From positions 186,001 to 250,000 of the forward strand of contig JAFDZM010000080.1 of NCBI GenBank assembly GCA_018266915.1: a stretch of DNA of 64,000 nt, given 5' to 3'. Below are positions 44,108 to 51,649 of this stretch, piece by piece. Numbering within the stretch: the stretch's first letter is position 1; the number at the start of each line of letters is the position of its first letter. A program made the translations under genes and the position numbers. The notes under the pieces were generated by a model. The model was not told where the DNA came from and ran no database searches. It worked only from the letters and a program-made list of their open reading frames with translations. This DNA is from Bacteroidota bacterium (GTDB lineage: Bacteria; Bacteroidota; Bacteroidia; Sphingobacteriales; Sphingobacteriaceae).

Positions 44108-45821
44108 AAATATTTCCCTTTTTCAATTCATCCACAGCAAAATTTGCAGCGCGTGCAGTCATAGCCATATAGGTTAACGATGGGTTTTGGCATGCAGATG
44201 ATGTCATCATTGCACCATCGGTTACGAATACGTTTTTAGCATCCCAAACCTGGTTGTGCATATTCAGCACCGAAGTTTTCGGATCACGTCCCATACGAGC
44301 GGTTCCCATTTCGTGGATACCATCGCCAACATGATGACCGGTATCATGCGTTTTTACGTCTTTCACTCCCGCTATTTCCAGCATAGCTTTAGCTTCGGCT
44401 ACAATGTCTTTGCGCATCTTTTTCTCATTGTCTTTAATCTCGGCATCCATAGCAAGCACCGGCAGACCCCATTTGTCTTTTTTGTTATGATCCAGGGTGA
44501 TCTTATTTTCATGATAAGGCAGCAATTCACCAAAGCCGCCAATACCCATCGTCCACTGTCCCGGTTCAGTTAGTTCCTCTTTGAATTTAGCACCAATACT
44601 TAGCTCGGCAACATTCCGGCTCCAACCCTCACGACCAGCTCCGCCCTGATAACCGAATCCACGTATATAATCCCGCTTATCGCCAAATAGGTTAGTGAAG
44701 CGCGGTATGTAAATACCGTTTGGCCTTCTGCCGAAGTAATATTTATCCTCATACCCTTCAACCCTACCCGACGCGCCCAGATTATAATGGTGATCCATAA
44801 CGTTATGGCCTAGTTCGCCACTACTGCTTCCCAAACCATCCGGCCATACATCAGTTGCTGAATTCATCAATACCCATGCACTATTTAAAGCCGAGGCATT
44901 AACAAAGACCACTTTTGCATGATACTCATACGTTTTATTCGTTTCGGCATCCAGTATTTCTACACCAGTTGCCTTTTGGGTATTCTTGTCATACAATATT
45001 TTGGTAACAATAGAGAACGGCCTCACTGTCAGGTTACCGGTTTTCATCGCAGCGGGTAATGTAGACGACTGAGTACTGAAATAACCACCAAACGGGCAAC
45101 CTTCCCAGCAACGGTTGCGGAACTGGCATTGTGTGCGGCCCGGTATCGGTGCAGTCAGGTTGGCTGAACGACCGATGATCATGTGCCGGGAATTGTTGTA
45201 ATGCTTCTTTATCCGGTCGGATACATCCTTTTCCACACAATTCATTTGCATGGCGGGAAGAAAATGCCCGTCTGGTAATTGTTCCAAGCCCTCTAATGAG
45301 CCATTTACGCCGATGAATTTCTCTACATGATCGTACCATGGTGCGATATCTTTATAACGAATGGGCCAATCGATTGCCCAGCTGTCTTTCAGGTTCGCTT
45401 CAAAATCATGGTCGCTCCAGCGATAGCTTTGGCGCCCCCATAGAATAGACCTGCCACCTAATTGGTAAGAGCGCCACCAGTTAAAGGGTTTTATTTCAGT
45501 ATAAGGTGCATCAACATCATCAGCCCAGTAATTCATGTTGCCTTCATTAAGTCCCCACGCCCTCGCAAGGATAGGATGGCGTTTTTTCTTTTCCAATGGT
45601 ACAGCGCCACGATGCTCAAAATCCCAGGGATTGTTGGTAGCCGTTTTGTAATCCTTGATATGTTCAAAATTGCGACCACGTTCCAGCATGATAGTTTTTA
45701 AACCATGCTCTGTAAGCTCTTTAGCCGCCCAGCCGCCACTGATACCCGATCCTATTACAATAGCATCGTAAGTATTTTTTGCCTGTGCTTTGTTGTTGAC
45801 GTTAACTGAATCTATCGCCAT
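44106..45821 (-). CDS. GMC-family oxidoreductase (probable sugar 3-dehydrogenase)
   Basis: The 571-residue protein begins its FAD-binding domain with VIGSGISGGWAAKEL near residue 22. GRSILWGRQS and WEGCPFGGYF are typical of the GMC branch that includes pyranose and glucoside 3-dehydrogenases. HDTGHHVGDGIHEMGTARMG near residue 495 and the later NPSLTYMAMTARAA hold the catalytic region. The family oxidises sugars at carbon 3, and the neighbours fit a 3-keto-glycoside pathway. No small gamma subunit or cytochrome is seen beside it. Substrate is inferred from context. Confidence 0.88.
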   Translation of the reverse strand: MAIDSVNVNNKAQAKNTYDAIVIGSGISGGWAAKELTEHGLKTIMLERGRNFEHIKDYKTATNNPWDFEHRGAVPLEKKKRHPILARAWGLNEGNMNYWADDVDAPYTEIKPFNWWRSYQLGGRSILWGRQSYRWSDHDFEANLKDSWAIDWPIRYKDIAPWYDHVEKFIGVNGSLEGLEQLPDGHFLPAMQMNCVEKDVSDRIKKHYNNSRHMIIGRSANLTAPIPGRTQCQFRNRCWEGCPFGGYFSTQSSTLPAAMKTGNLTVRPFSIVTKILYDKNTQKATGVEILDAETNKTYEYHAKVVFVNASALNSAWVLMNSATDVWPDGLGSSSGELGHNVMDHHYNLGASGRVEGYEDKYYFGRRPNGIYIPRFTNLFGDKRDYIRGFGYQGGAGREGWSRNVAELSIGAKFKEELTEPGQWTMGIGGFGELLPYHENKITLDHNKKDKWGLPVLAMDAEIKDNEKKMRKDIVAEAKAMLEIAGVKDVKTHDTGHHVGDGIHEMGTARMGRDPKTSVLNMHNQVWDAKNVFVTDGAMMTSSACQNPSLTYMAMTARAANFAVDELKKGNI

Positions 45822-45863
45822 GTTTTAGAAAAATTGGTTAAAAATGGTATATCTATTAATCTC

Positions 45864-47246
45864 TTAATTGTGTAGTTCCTTGATCTTAATGTTTTTATAA
45901 TTCACCTCAAATCCGTGATCCTGTAAAAGGATATGACCTTCTTTAGCTTCTCCGAAGTTTTTCCAGATCACATACTTGCTGATCTTTACCAGATCTTCAA
46001 ACTCTTTTGAGCCGCGTTCATATTCCAGCACTTTTACGCCGTTCAGGTAATGTTCCACATGATTGTTTGGGTAAACGATAATCCTGCCGGTATTCCATGC
46101 ACCGATTGGGCGCACAAAACGATCCTGTTTTTTAGCAGGAATCAGGTCGTATAAAGAAGCCAGAGTCCTGTCGCCATTCCGTCCTAATTTAGCATCCGGG
46201 TGAACTTTGTCATCTAAAATCTGGTATTCCAAACCGATAGCTGATTGCCCGTGTGTATCTTCCTGAAGGGTCACAAAGTATTTGACGCCACTATTTGCTC
46301 CACGACTCATTTTGAAATCAAACGACAGGTCAAATGCGCTGAATTGTTTTTTGGTCACGATATCACCCACATTGGCAGCTTCTCCACCCGCTGAACCTAA
46401 GATTGTCATAGTGCCATCGCGAACCACCCAACCACCTGGTTTTGTTGGGAAAGTATTTGAAGTAGCTCCTACCCAACCAGCATTGGTTTTTCCATCAAAT
46501 AACAAGTGCCAGCCATTCTTTTTCTCATAATCTGTTAACTGATTAGTTCTGTAATCAACCACATATACACCAGCAGGGAATGGCTGAGGTTTCAGATTAG
46601 TTGTTTGTATTTTGATGTTTTTAAAATAGATATGCTTTCCAGCTTGTCCTTCATTACTAATACCATGTACCTGCAGTCCAATAAAGCCTTTGTTATCCAC
46701 TGTATCCACCATATAAGCAGTGGCTACGCCATTTACCCATGTTTTAATTGAGTTTCCGATACACTCGATACGATAATGGTTCCACTCATCTACTTTAAAA
46801 GCGTCTTTTGCTTTGGCATTCATATCCATGGGGTACAACCAATCGCGCCGGCCTTCGTCATAAATACCCCCGCTCCATTTGCGGTCTGAAGGGTCGACCT
46901 CTACCTGTCGTCCGTACACCTTACCCTCACCATTATTACCTTTCGGATCATAATGGCTGCGGGTCTGCACACCAGAGTTAGTTTCCTTGCCTTCCACTTT
47001 AATGTCGACCTCCATTATAAAATCGCCATATTCCTTTTCTGTCACAAGAAATGAGTTGGGTGAGTGAGCAACCGTAGTGCCTACAATTTCACCATTCTCG
47101 ACGACATAAGTAGCTTTACCTGTAGCTTGTTTCCAACCTTTCAAGGTCTTACCATCAAAAAGGTTTGTCCAGCCAGCCTGTGCATAGCATGATAGAGAAA
47201 GTCCTGATAACAGAGCGGTTAGAATTAGATATTGCTGTTTTTTCAT
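45864..47246 (-). CDS. Two-domain DUF1080 protein (3-keto-glycoside hydrolase type)
   Basis: The 460-residue secreted protein carries two copies of the DUF1080 lectin-like fold. Each begins with a Trp-X-LFDG-K motif (NLFDGKTLKGW near residue 28 and LLFDGKTNAGWVG near 248) and contains a conserved NSGV (ETNSGVQTRSHYD and GANSGVKYFVT). DUF1080 proteins have been described as 3-keto-disaccharide hydrolases or 3-keto-glycoside lyases. This duplication is common in Bacteroidota. It sits between the GMC oxidoreductase and the Gfo/Idh/MocA gene. Confidence 0.92.
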   Translation of the reverse strand: MKKQQYLILTALLSGLSLSCYAQAGWTNLFDGKTLKGWKQATGKATYVVENGEIVGTTVAHSPNSFLVTEKEYGDFIMEVDIKVEGKETNSGVQTRSHYDPKGNNGEGKVYGRQVEVDPSDRKWSGGIYDEGRRDWLYPMDMNAKAKDAFKVDEWNHYRIECIGNSIKTWVNGVATAYMVDTVDNKGFIGLQVHGISNEGQAGKHIYFKNIKIQTTNLKPQPFPAGVYVVDYRTNQLTDYEKKNGWHLLFDGKTNAGWVGATSNTFPTKPGGWVVRDGTMTILGSAGGEAANVGDIVTKKQFSAFDLSFDFKMSRGANSGVKYFVTLQEDTHGQSAIGLEYQILDDKVHPDAKLGRNGDRTLASLYDLIPAKKQDRFVRPIGAWNTGRIIVYPNNHVEHYLNGVKVLEYERGSKEFEDLVKISKYVIWKNFGEAKEGHILLQDHGFEVNYKNIKIKELHN

Positions 47247-47267
47247 GTTAGAATTAGATAAATATTA

Positions 47268-48584
47268 TTAAGCCAGTTTCGGTTCCCAACCAGCTTCGTA
47301 AGTACGTCCCCATAACTTCATGGCTTCAGGACTGTTGGTGATATAACCATTCTTCGGGTCGCAGTTTAAAGTAATCCCTGTGCGTTGCGAAATATTAGCC
47401 AGGTGGCACAAAAGCACGCTTTTTGAAGCCTCATCCACAGGCGAGGTTAATTCATTTTCCCCGCGAACGGCACCAACAAAGTTTTTAAAGTGATAAAAAT
47501 CAAGGTTGCCATTAGCGCTTACCGGGTTATTTGGATCAGCAGCAACTTCCGATTTCACTTCTTTTAATACCTTGTTTTTTATATCCAGTATTTTATAATC
47601 TCCACCGCCTAAATTAACCACACTACCCTTCGTACCATATATAATAAACCCGCGGCTGGTTCCTTCAACAGGGAAATTATTGCAACTGCGGCTTTCCCAG
47701 GTTATTGAACACTTGTCACCGAACTCAAAGGCGGCCACCTGGGTATCCGGTGTTTGCCAGTCGTCCTTGTAAGCATATCGTCCGCCAGACGAATTCACTT
47801 TGGTAGGGTAATCAACCCCTAAAAACCAGCGACAGCAATCAATTTCGTGTGTACCGTTATTACAGGCCTCTCCTGTGCCCCAATTCCAGAACCAGTGCCA
47901 GTTGTAGTGCACCAAATTATCCTGGTAAGGTTTACGTGGTGCCGGTCCCTGCCATAATTCAAAATCAAGAGTAGGCGGTACCGGTATCTGCTTGCCTATA
48001 CCTATTGATTGACGGTTGTTGGTATACCAGGCTTTCGCGAAATAAGCATCACCGATAGCGCCCTCTCTAACTTGTTTCACCGCATCAATCAGCGTTGGCA
48101 TTGAGCGGCGCTGGTTACCCATCTGGATGTGCTTACCATATTTGTGTAAGGCTTGTGATATCAGTTCTCCCTCGTGCGGATTCTGTCCGCAAGGTTTTTC
48201 CACATATACATGTTTACCATGAGATGCACCTAATATAGCTGCCGGTGTATGCCAGTGATCAGGTGCTGCAACCACCAATGCATCAAAATCTTTCTTCTCA
48301 ACCAGTTTGCGGATGTCTCTTACCAATTCAGGTTTGCGGGGAGCATTTTTTAAAGCGTCATAGCCTTTTTTAATTGCCCCGTCTTCTACATCGCAGATGT
48401 AGCCTACTTCTACGTTAGGCAACTGTGCGAAACTGCTTGCAAGGTAATTCCCCCTGCTGTTTACTCCCATGACCCCCAGAACTACTTTATTGCTTGGCGC
48501 GTTTTTGCCAAAGACCGGGAAATTTAGAATAGTAACCCCCGCAGTAGCCAGCGAGGCGTCCCGGATAAATTTTCTGCGATGCAT
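47268..48584 (-). CDS. Gfo/Idh/MocA oxidoreductase, Tat-exported
   Basis: The 438-residue protein begins with a twin-arginine signal (HRRKFIRDASLATAG). The Rossmann domain follows (VVLGVMGVNSRGNYL), then VYVEKPCGQNP, the conserved EKP motif that holds cofactor and substrate. It is thought to act with NAD-type cofactor on sugars. Export with a bound cofactor is typical of this branch. It is the first gene of the DUF1080-GMC-ThuA unit and faces the MOSC gene across 152 bases holding a palindrome. Confidence 0.92.
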   Translation of the reverse strand: MHRRKFIRDASLATAGVTILNFPVFGKNAPSNKVVLGVMGVNSRGNYLASSFAQLPNVEVGYICDVEDGAIKKGYDALKNAPRKPELVRDIRKLVEKKDFDALVVAAPDHWHTPAAILGASHGKHVYVEKPCGQNPHEGELISQALHKYGKHIQMGNQRRSMPTLIDAVKQVREGAIGDAYFAKAWYTNNRQSIGIGKQIPVPPTLDFELWQGPAPRKPYQDNLVHYNWHWFWNWGTGEACNNGTHEIDCCRWFLGVDYPTKVNSSGGRYAYKDDWQTPDTQVAAFEFGDKCSITWESRSCNNFPVEGTSRGFIIYGTKGSVVNLGGGDYKILDIKNKVLKEVKSEVAADPNNPVSANGNLDFYHFKNFVGAVRGENELTSPVDEASKSVLLCHLANISQRTGITLNCDPKNGYITNSPEAMKLWGRTYEAGWEPKLA

Positions 48585-48638
48585 AATATAGATGTTTAGT
48601 TTATTTGGTTTTTAAATGTAGGGATAAATCTGTTAAAC

Positions 48639-48654
48639 TGACAGTAATCTGTCA
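48639..48654. promoter_or_regulatory. Perfect 16-base palindrome, candidate operator
   Basis: TGACAG-TAAT-CTGTCA lies 55 bases upstream of the Gfo/Idh/MocA start and 29 bases upstream of the -33 box of the MOSC gene. It is a good form for a dimeric regulator site. Confidence 0.5.
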
Positions 48655-48682
48655 AAAATGTAACGAAGTTGTTATACTCTGA

Positions 48683-48713
48683 TTTGAGGCTGCTGTTGCA
48701 AATCTTATCTTTG
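48683..48713 (+). promoter_or_regulatory. Bacteroidota promoter for the MOSC gene
   Basis: TTTG at 48683-48686, exactly 19 bases, and TATCTTTG at 48706-48713 form a full consensus promoter. The start codon is 24 bases after the -7 box. Confidence 0.75.
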
Positions 48714-48736
48714 GAACTTTAACCACTTTTACTTCG

Positions 48737-49567
48737 ATGCTCCGCGTTAGCCAGTTATACATTTACCCAATAAAATCCTTAGGCGGAATTGCTTTAGACA
48801 AAGCAACAGTGACTGACCGGGGCTTTCAATATGACCGCCGCTGGATGCTGGTAGATTATAATAACCAATTCATTTCGCAACGCGAAGTACATCAAATGGC
48901 GCTGCTCAAACCGTCCTTAACAGCCGAGGGAGTAAAAGTGACGCATTCGGTTAAACAATCATCATACACTATACCTTTTGATACTGTCAAAAATGAATTT
49001 GCTGAAGTGACAATCTGGGATGATACCTGCACCGGGCAGTTTATAAGCGATGAAGCTGATGAATGGTTTAGCTCGATACTTGAAATACAATGCCGGTTAG
49101 TTTATATGCCTGATCAATCGCACCGAATCACCGATCAACGATATACTTCGGAAGACAGCATCACTTCTTTTTCGGATGCCTATCCTTTTCTGTTAATCGG
49201 GCAATCTTCGCTGGACGATCTGAACAGCAAATTGGCGGAAAGATTACCCATGAATCGCTTCCGTCCAAACATAGTGTTTACCGGTGGTGAGCCTTACGAA
49301 GAAGATCTGATACATACATTTACCATAGGTGATATTACTTTTCATGGCGTAAAACTTTGTGCCCGTTGTGTAATGACCACTATTAACCAGGAAAATGGCG
49401 TTTCGGGTAAGGAACCTCTAAAAACATTAGCCCGCTATCGCTTAAAAAATAAAAAGATCATGTTCGGTCAAAATCTGTCGCATGAGGGTTTTGGAGAGAT
49501 AAAAATTGGCGATCAACTCAAAGTATTGAAACGAAATTTTGAAGACCGGTTTATTATAACCCAATAG
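48737..49567 (+). CDS. MOSC-domain molybdenum-cofactor protein (YcbX/mARC-like)
   Basis: The 276-residue protein has the MOSC N-terminal beta-barrel (LYIYPIKSLGGIAL) and the MOSC domain. Its conserved cysteine is in GVKLCARCVMTT near residue 210-215, the expected molybdenum ligand. Relatives (YcbX, mARC) reduce N-hydroxylated compounds. The molybdenum-cofactor operon 15 kb away could provide its cofactor. It has a clear promoter and is followed after ten bases by a VOC gene. Confidence 0.9.
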   Translation: MLRVSQLYIYPIKSLGGIALDKATVTDRGFQYDRRWMLVDYNNQFISQREVHQMALLKPSLTAEGVKVTHSVKQSSYTIPFDTVKNEFAEVTIWDDTCTGQFISDEADEWFSSILEIQCRLVYMPDQSHRITDQRYTSEDSITSFSDAYPFLLIGQSSLDDLNSKLAERLPMNRFRPNIVFTGGEPYEEDLIHTFTIGDITFHGVKLCARCVMTTINQENGVSGKEPLKTLARYRLKNKKIMFGQNLSHEGFGEIKIGDQLKVLKRNFEDRFIITQ

Positions 49568-49577
49568 ATTTGTTCGG

Positions 49578-49970
49578 ATGAAGCAATATATCGCACACAT
49601 CACCCTTGTTGTAAACGATTACGACCAAGCGATTGAGTTTTACACAAAGAAACTTGATTTCGATTTGATCGAGGATACGAGTTTGACAGATGGCAAAAGG
49701 TGGGTTTTAGTTCGGCCAAAAGGAACGGGTGAGTGCAGTCTGTTATTAGCCAAAGCTGCAAATGATACACAGATAAAAAGTGTTGGTAACCAAACTGGCG
49801 GGAGAGTGTTTTTATTCCTTTACACTGATGATTTTTCTCGCGATTACCAAAAAATGCGTAACAATGGTGTGAAGTTTGTAAAAGAGCCTGTTAAAGAGTC
49901 ATATGGCACCGTTGCTGTATTTGAAGACCTTTATGGAAATTTGTGGGACCTGATTGAACGCGCAAAATAA
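49578..49970 (+). CDS. VOC (glyoxalase-fold) protein
   Basis: The 130-residue protein has the vicinal-oxygen-chelate fold: HITLVVNDYDQAIEFYTKKL at the start and FEDLYGNLWDLIE at the end, with a probable metal-binding His and Glu. It is a single-module member related to glyoxalase/bleomycin-resistance proteins. It may be cotranscribed with the MOSC gene. Function unknown. Confidence 0.85.
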   Translation: MKQYIAHITLVVNDYDQAIEFYTKKLDFDLIEDTSLTDGKRWVLVRPKGTGECSLLLAKAANDTQIKSVGNQTGGRVFLFLYTDDFSRDYQKMRNNGVKFVKEPVKESYGTVAVFEDLYGNLWDLIERAK

Positions 49971-50060
49971 ATTATAAATTAAATTATTTCTTCTCTTAAC
50001 ATGGTGTATTTAATACGCTAATAATCAGTTAGTTTTCATAATCTATCTAAACTTGATTTT

Positions 50061-50091
50061 GTTCTAAAAAGCCCCTGGAATGACTTAGAAC
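50061..50091 (+). terminator. Possible weak terminator after the VOC gene
   Basis: GTTCTAA (50061-50067) pairs with TTAGAAC (50085-50091), followed by GCAGATTTTTT. The loop is long (17 bases). Confidence 0.35.
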
Positions 50092-50152
50092 GCAGATTTT
50101 TTGCAACCTACCATTTCTATTTTTCGTTATAAAGTCCAAATTAATTGCTTAT

Positions 50153-50296
50153 ATGAAATCAATAGAAAACTTATTTGACGCTGTATTGAATGCTGTGGGC
50201 GCGTATGTTAATAACAATAATATCTTCAAAAAAAGAAAGAAAGCTGCGTTTAACCCAAAACTGGCTTTAGGTTTTAATTTTATCCAAAGCAGGTAA
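50153..50296 (+). CDS. Putative 47-residue small protein
   Basis: An ATG at 50153 opens a 48-codon frame, too short for most gene finders. The product starts with an amphipathic helix (IENLFDAVLNAVGAYVNN), has a basic centre (KKRKK) and ends FNPKLALGFNFIQSR. I know of no family. It is followed after 36 bases by a very strong hairpin terminator, and the DNA before it (TTTCGTTATAAAG) could hold a promoter. The plus-strand frame is more plausible than the longer open frame on the other strand, which runs through that terminator. Confidence 0.45.
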   Translation: MKSIENLFDAVLNAVGAYVNNNNIFKKRKKAAFNPKLALGFNFIQSR

Positions 50297-50332
50297 TAAC
50301 CAACCTCAAAATAATCACAATTTATAATTCTT

Positions 50333-50388
50333 AATATCATCATTTTACACGTTTTCCCTAATTAGCGTGTTAATGATGATATTTTTTT
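50333..50388 (+). terminator. Strong hairpin terminator
   Basis: AATATCATCATT (50333-50344) pairs perfectly with AATGATGATATT (50372-50383), extended inside by ACACG/CGTGT. Seven T follow. It ends the small-protein transcript just before the SelT/W/H-like gene. Confidence 0.85.
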
Positions 50389-50415
50389 ATAACGGGGTTT
50401 TCGTAAATTACCCTG

Positions 50416-50694
50416 ATGAAACCAACTATTATTATTGAGTACTGCCCCAAGTGTAATTGGCTGCTGCGCGCCGCATATATGGCCCAGGAATTGCTTACTA
50501 CTTTTACCGACGAATTATATGGCGTTACATTGCAACCCAGTGAAACAGGCGGTCACTATAGTATACGTGTAGATAGCGAAATTATATTCGATAGAAAAGA
50601 ATGGGGCAGCTTCCCGGAAATAAAAGAAATAAAACAATTGGTGCGCGATAAAGTCAGTCCCGGGAAAAGCCTTGGACATTCGGATAAAAAATAA
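50416..50694 (+). CDS. SelT/SelW/SelH-family (Rdx) protein
   Basis: The 92-residue protein has the CxxC redox motif of the Rdx family in IEYCPKCNW at Cys10 and Cys13, then the thioredoxin-like fold and FDRKEWGSFPE. In eukaryotic relatives one cysteine is selenocysteine; here it is cysteine. It precedes the Rrf2 regulator by 87 bases. A general redox role is likely. Confidence 0.88.
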   Translation: MKPTIIIEYCPKCNWLLRAAYMAQELLTTFTDELYGVTLQPSETGGHYSIRVDSEIIFDRKEWGSFPEIKEIKQLVRDKVSPGKSLGHSDKK

Positions 50695-50754
50695 ATACTA
50701 TATTTACACTAAGTATGTACTGCCGACCAATTATATAGACATAATATATTTACT

Positions 50755-50762
50755 TATCTTTG
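50755..50762 (+). promoter_or_regulatory. Candidate -7 box for the Rrf2-family gene
   Basis: TATCTTTG matches TAnnTTTG in full and lies 19 bases before the ATG at 50782. The -33 position reads TTATA rather than TTTG. Confidence 0.45.
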
Positions 50763-50781
50763 TCAGTTTTATTGTTATTAG

Positions 50782-51216
50782 ATGTTATCGAAAAAGACCA
50801 AATATGCCATTAAGGCCCTGGTAGTGCTGGGGAAAAATGCCGATAAACCACCGATGCAGATTTCTAAGATCGCAGAGGAAGAACGTATTCCAAAAAAATT
50901 TCTTGAACAGATATTGTTAGACTTGCGTAATGCCGGCTTTCTGTACAGTAAGAAAGGTGCCGGGGGCGGTTACAGTTTAAATAAAGATCCTAAAGATATT
51001 TACCTGGTAAGCATCATGCGAATTACCGATGGACCTATTGCCATGGTACCCTGCGCCAGCCTCAACTTTTATCATAAATGTGATGAGTGCAAACAGGAAA
51101 CCAGCTGCGGTATCCGCGATGTGTTTATTGATGTTCGTGATGCTACGCTCAAGATACTTTCAGAAACAAGTATCGCCGACGTAATTGCCAGGGAGAATAC
51201 ACTTATAAAAGTATAA
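50782..51216 (+). CDS. Rrf2-family transcriptional regulator (CysR/IscR-like)
   Basis: The 144-residue protein has the Rrf2 winged helix (KYAIKALVVLG, SKIAEEERIPKKFLEQILLDLR, GAGGGYSLNKDP). A cluster of cysteines near residue 92-112 (MVPCASLNFYHKCDECKQE, then SCGIRD) could bind an iron-sulfur cluster as in IscR or NsrR. It lies immediately upstream of the sulfate-assimilation operon on the same strand and is the best candidate to control it, for instance in response to sulfur status. A 433-base control region separates the two. Confidence 0.88.
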   Translation: MLSKKTKYAIKALVVLGKNADKPPMQISKIAEEERIPKKFLEQILLDLRNAGFLYSKKGAGGGYSLNKDPKDIYLVSIMRITDGPIAMVPCASLNFYHKCDECKQETSCGIRDVFIDVRDATLKILSETSIADVIARENTLIKV

Positions 51217-51649
51217 AGCTTCAAAAATTCTACGGCAGTACGAAATGGTATATTTTTCCCCATTTGAGTAATGGTTAAAGTATACCCTTTTTTATTTACT
51301 CCTTCCTGAAAGGGTTTTTCTCTCTTAAAAAAATTACTGCACCGCCAATTTTATTTTTCAGTAAAAATAAATGGTATTTCTATTTGTTTGAATCTCAACA
51401 ATATACTACTAATTCAATAGACTAACTTATAAATAACCAAAATCACTCACAAGTATCTAAATTTAATAGTTTACGTATACGGCCTGTGAGACTAAACTTT
51501 GGCGCAGAATTGGTATGCTTAAATGCAAATTGGTATGTAATTTCACTGTAAAAGAAATAATATTACCAACAAATGCTACCATTTCCGTATACTATATATA
51601 TATTTGGGGTTCAAACTGAGAGATAAGTAAAATTTAATTATTAGAAGAT
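51217..51649 (+). promoter_or_regulatory. Control region of the sulfate-assimilation operon
   Basis: No gene is seen in these 433 bases. Two copies of AATTGGTATG lie at 51508-51517 and 51528-51537, exactly 20 bases apart (two helical turns). They are followed by the inverted form TACCAA at 51564-51569 and TACCAT at 51577-51582. Then TATATTTG at 51599-51606 matches the -7 box, 44 bases before the operon ATG. The region has no clear -33 TTTG, which suggests activation by a bound regulator. Confidence 0.55.

Noticed and set aside
50149..50343. A 64-codon minus-strand frame
   Set aside because: It overlaps the strong hairpin terminator and lies opposite the better 47-residue frame; its product is a hydrophobic, low-complexity reading.
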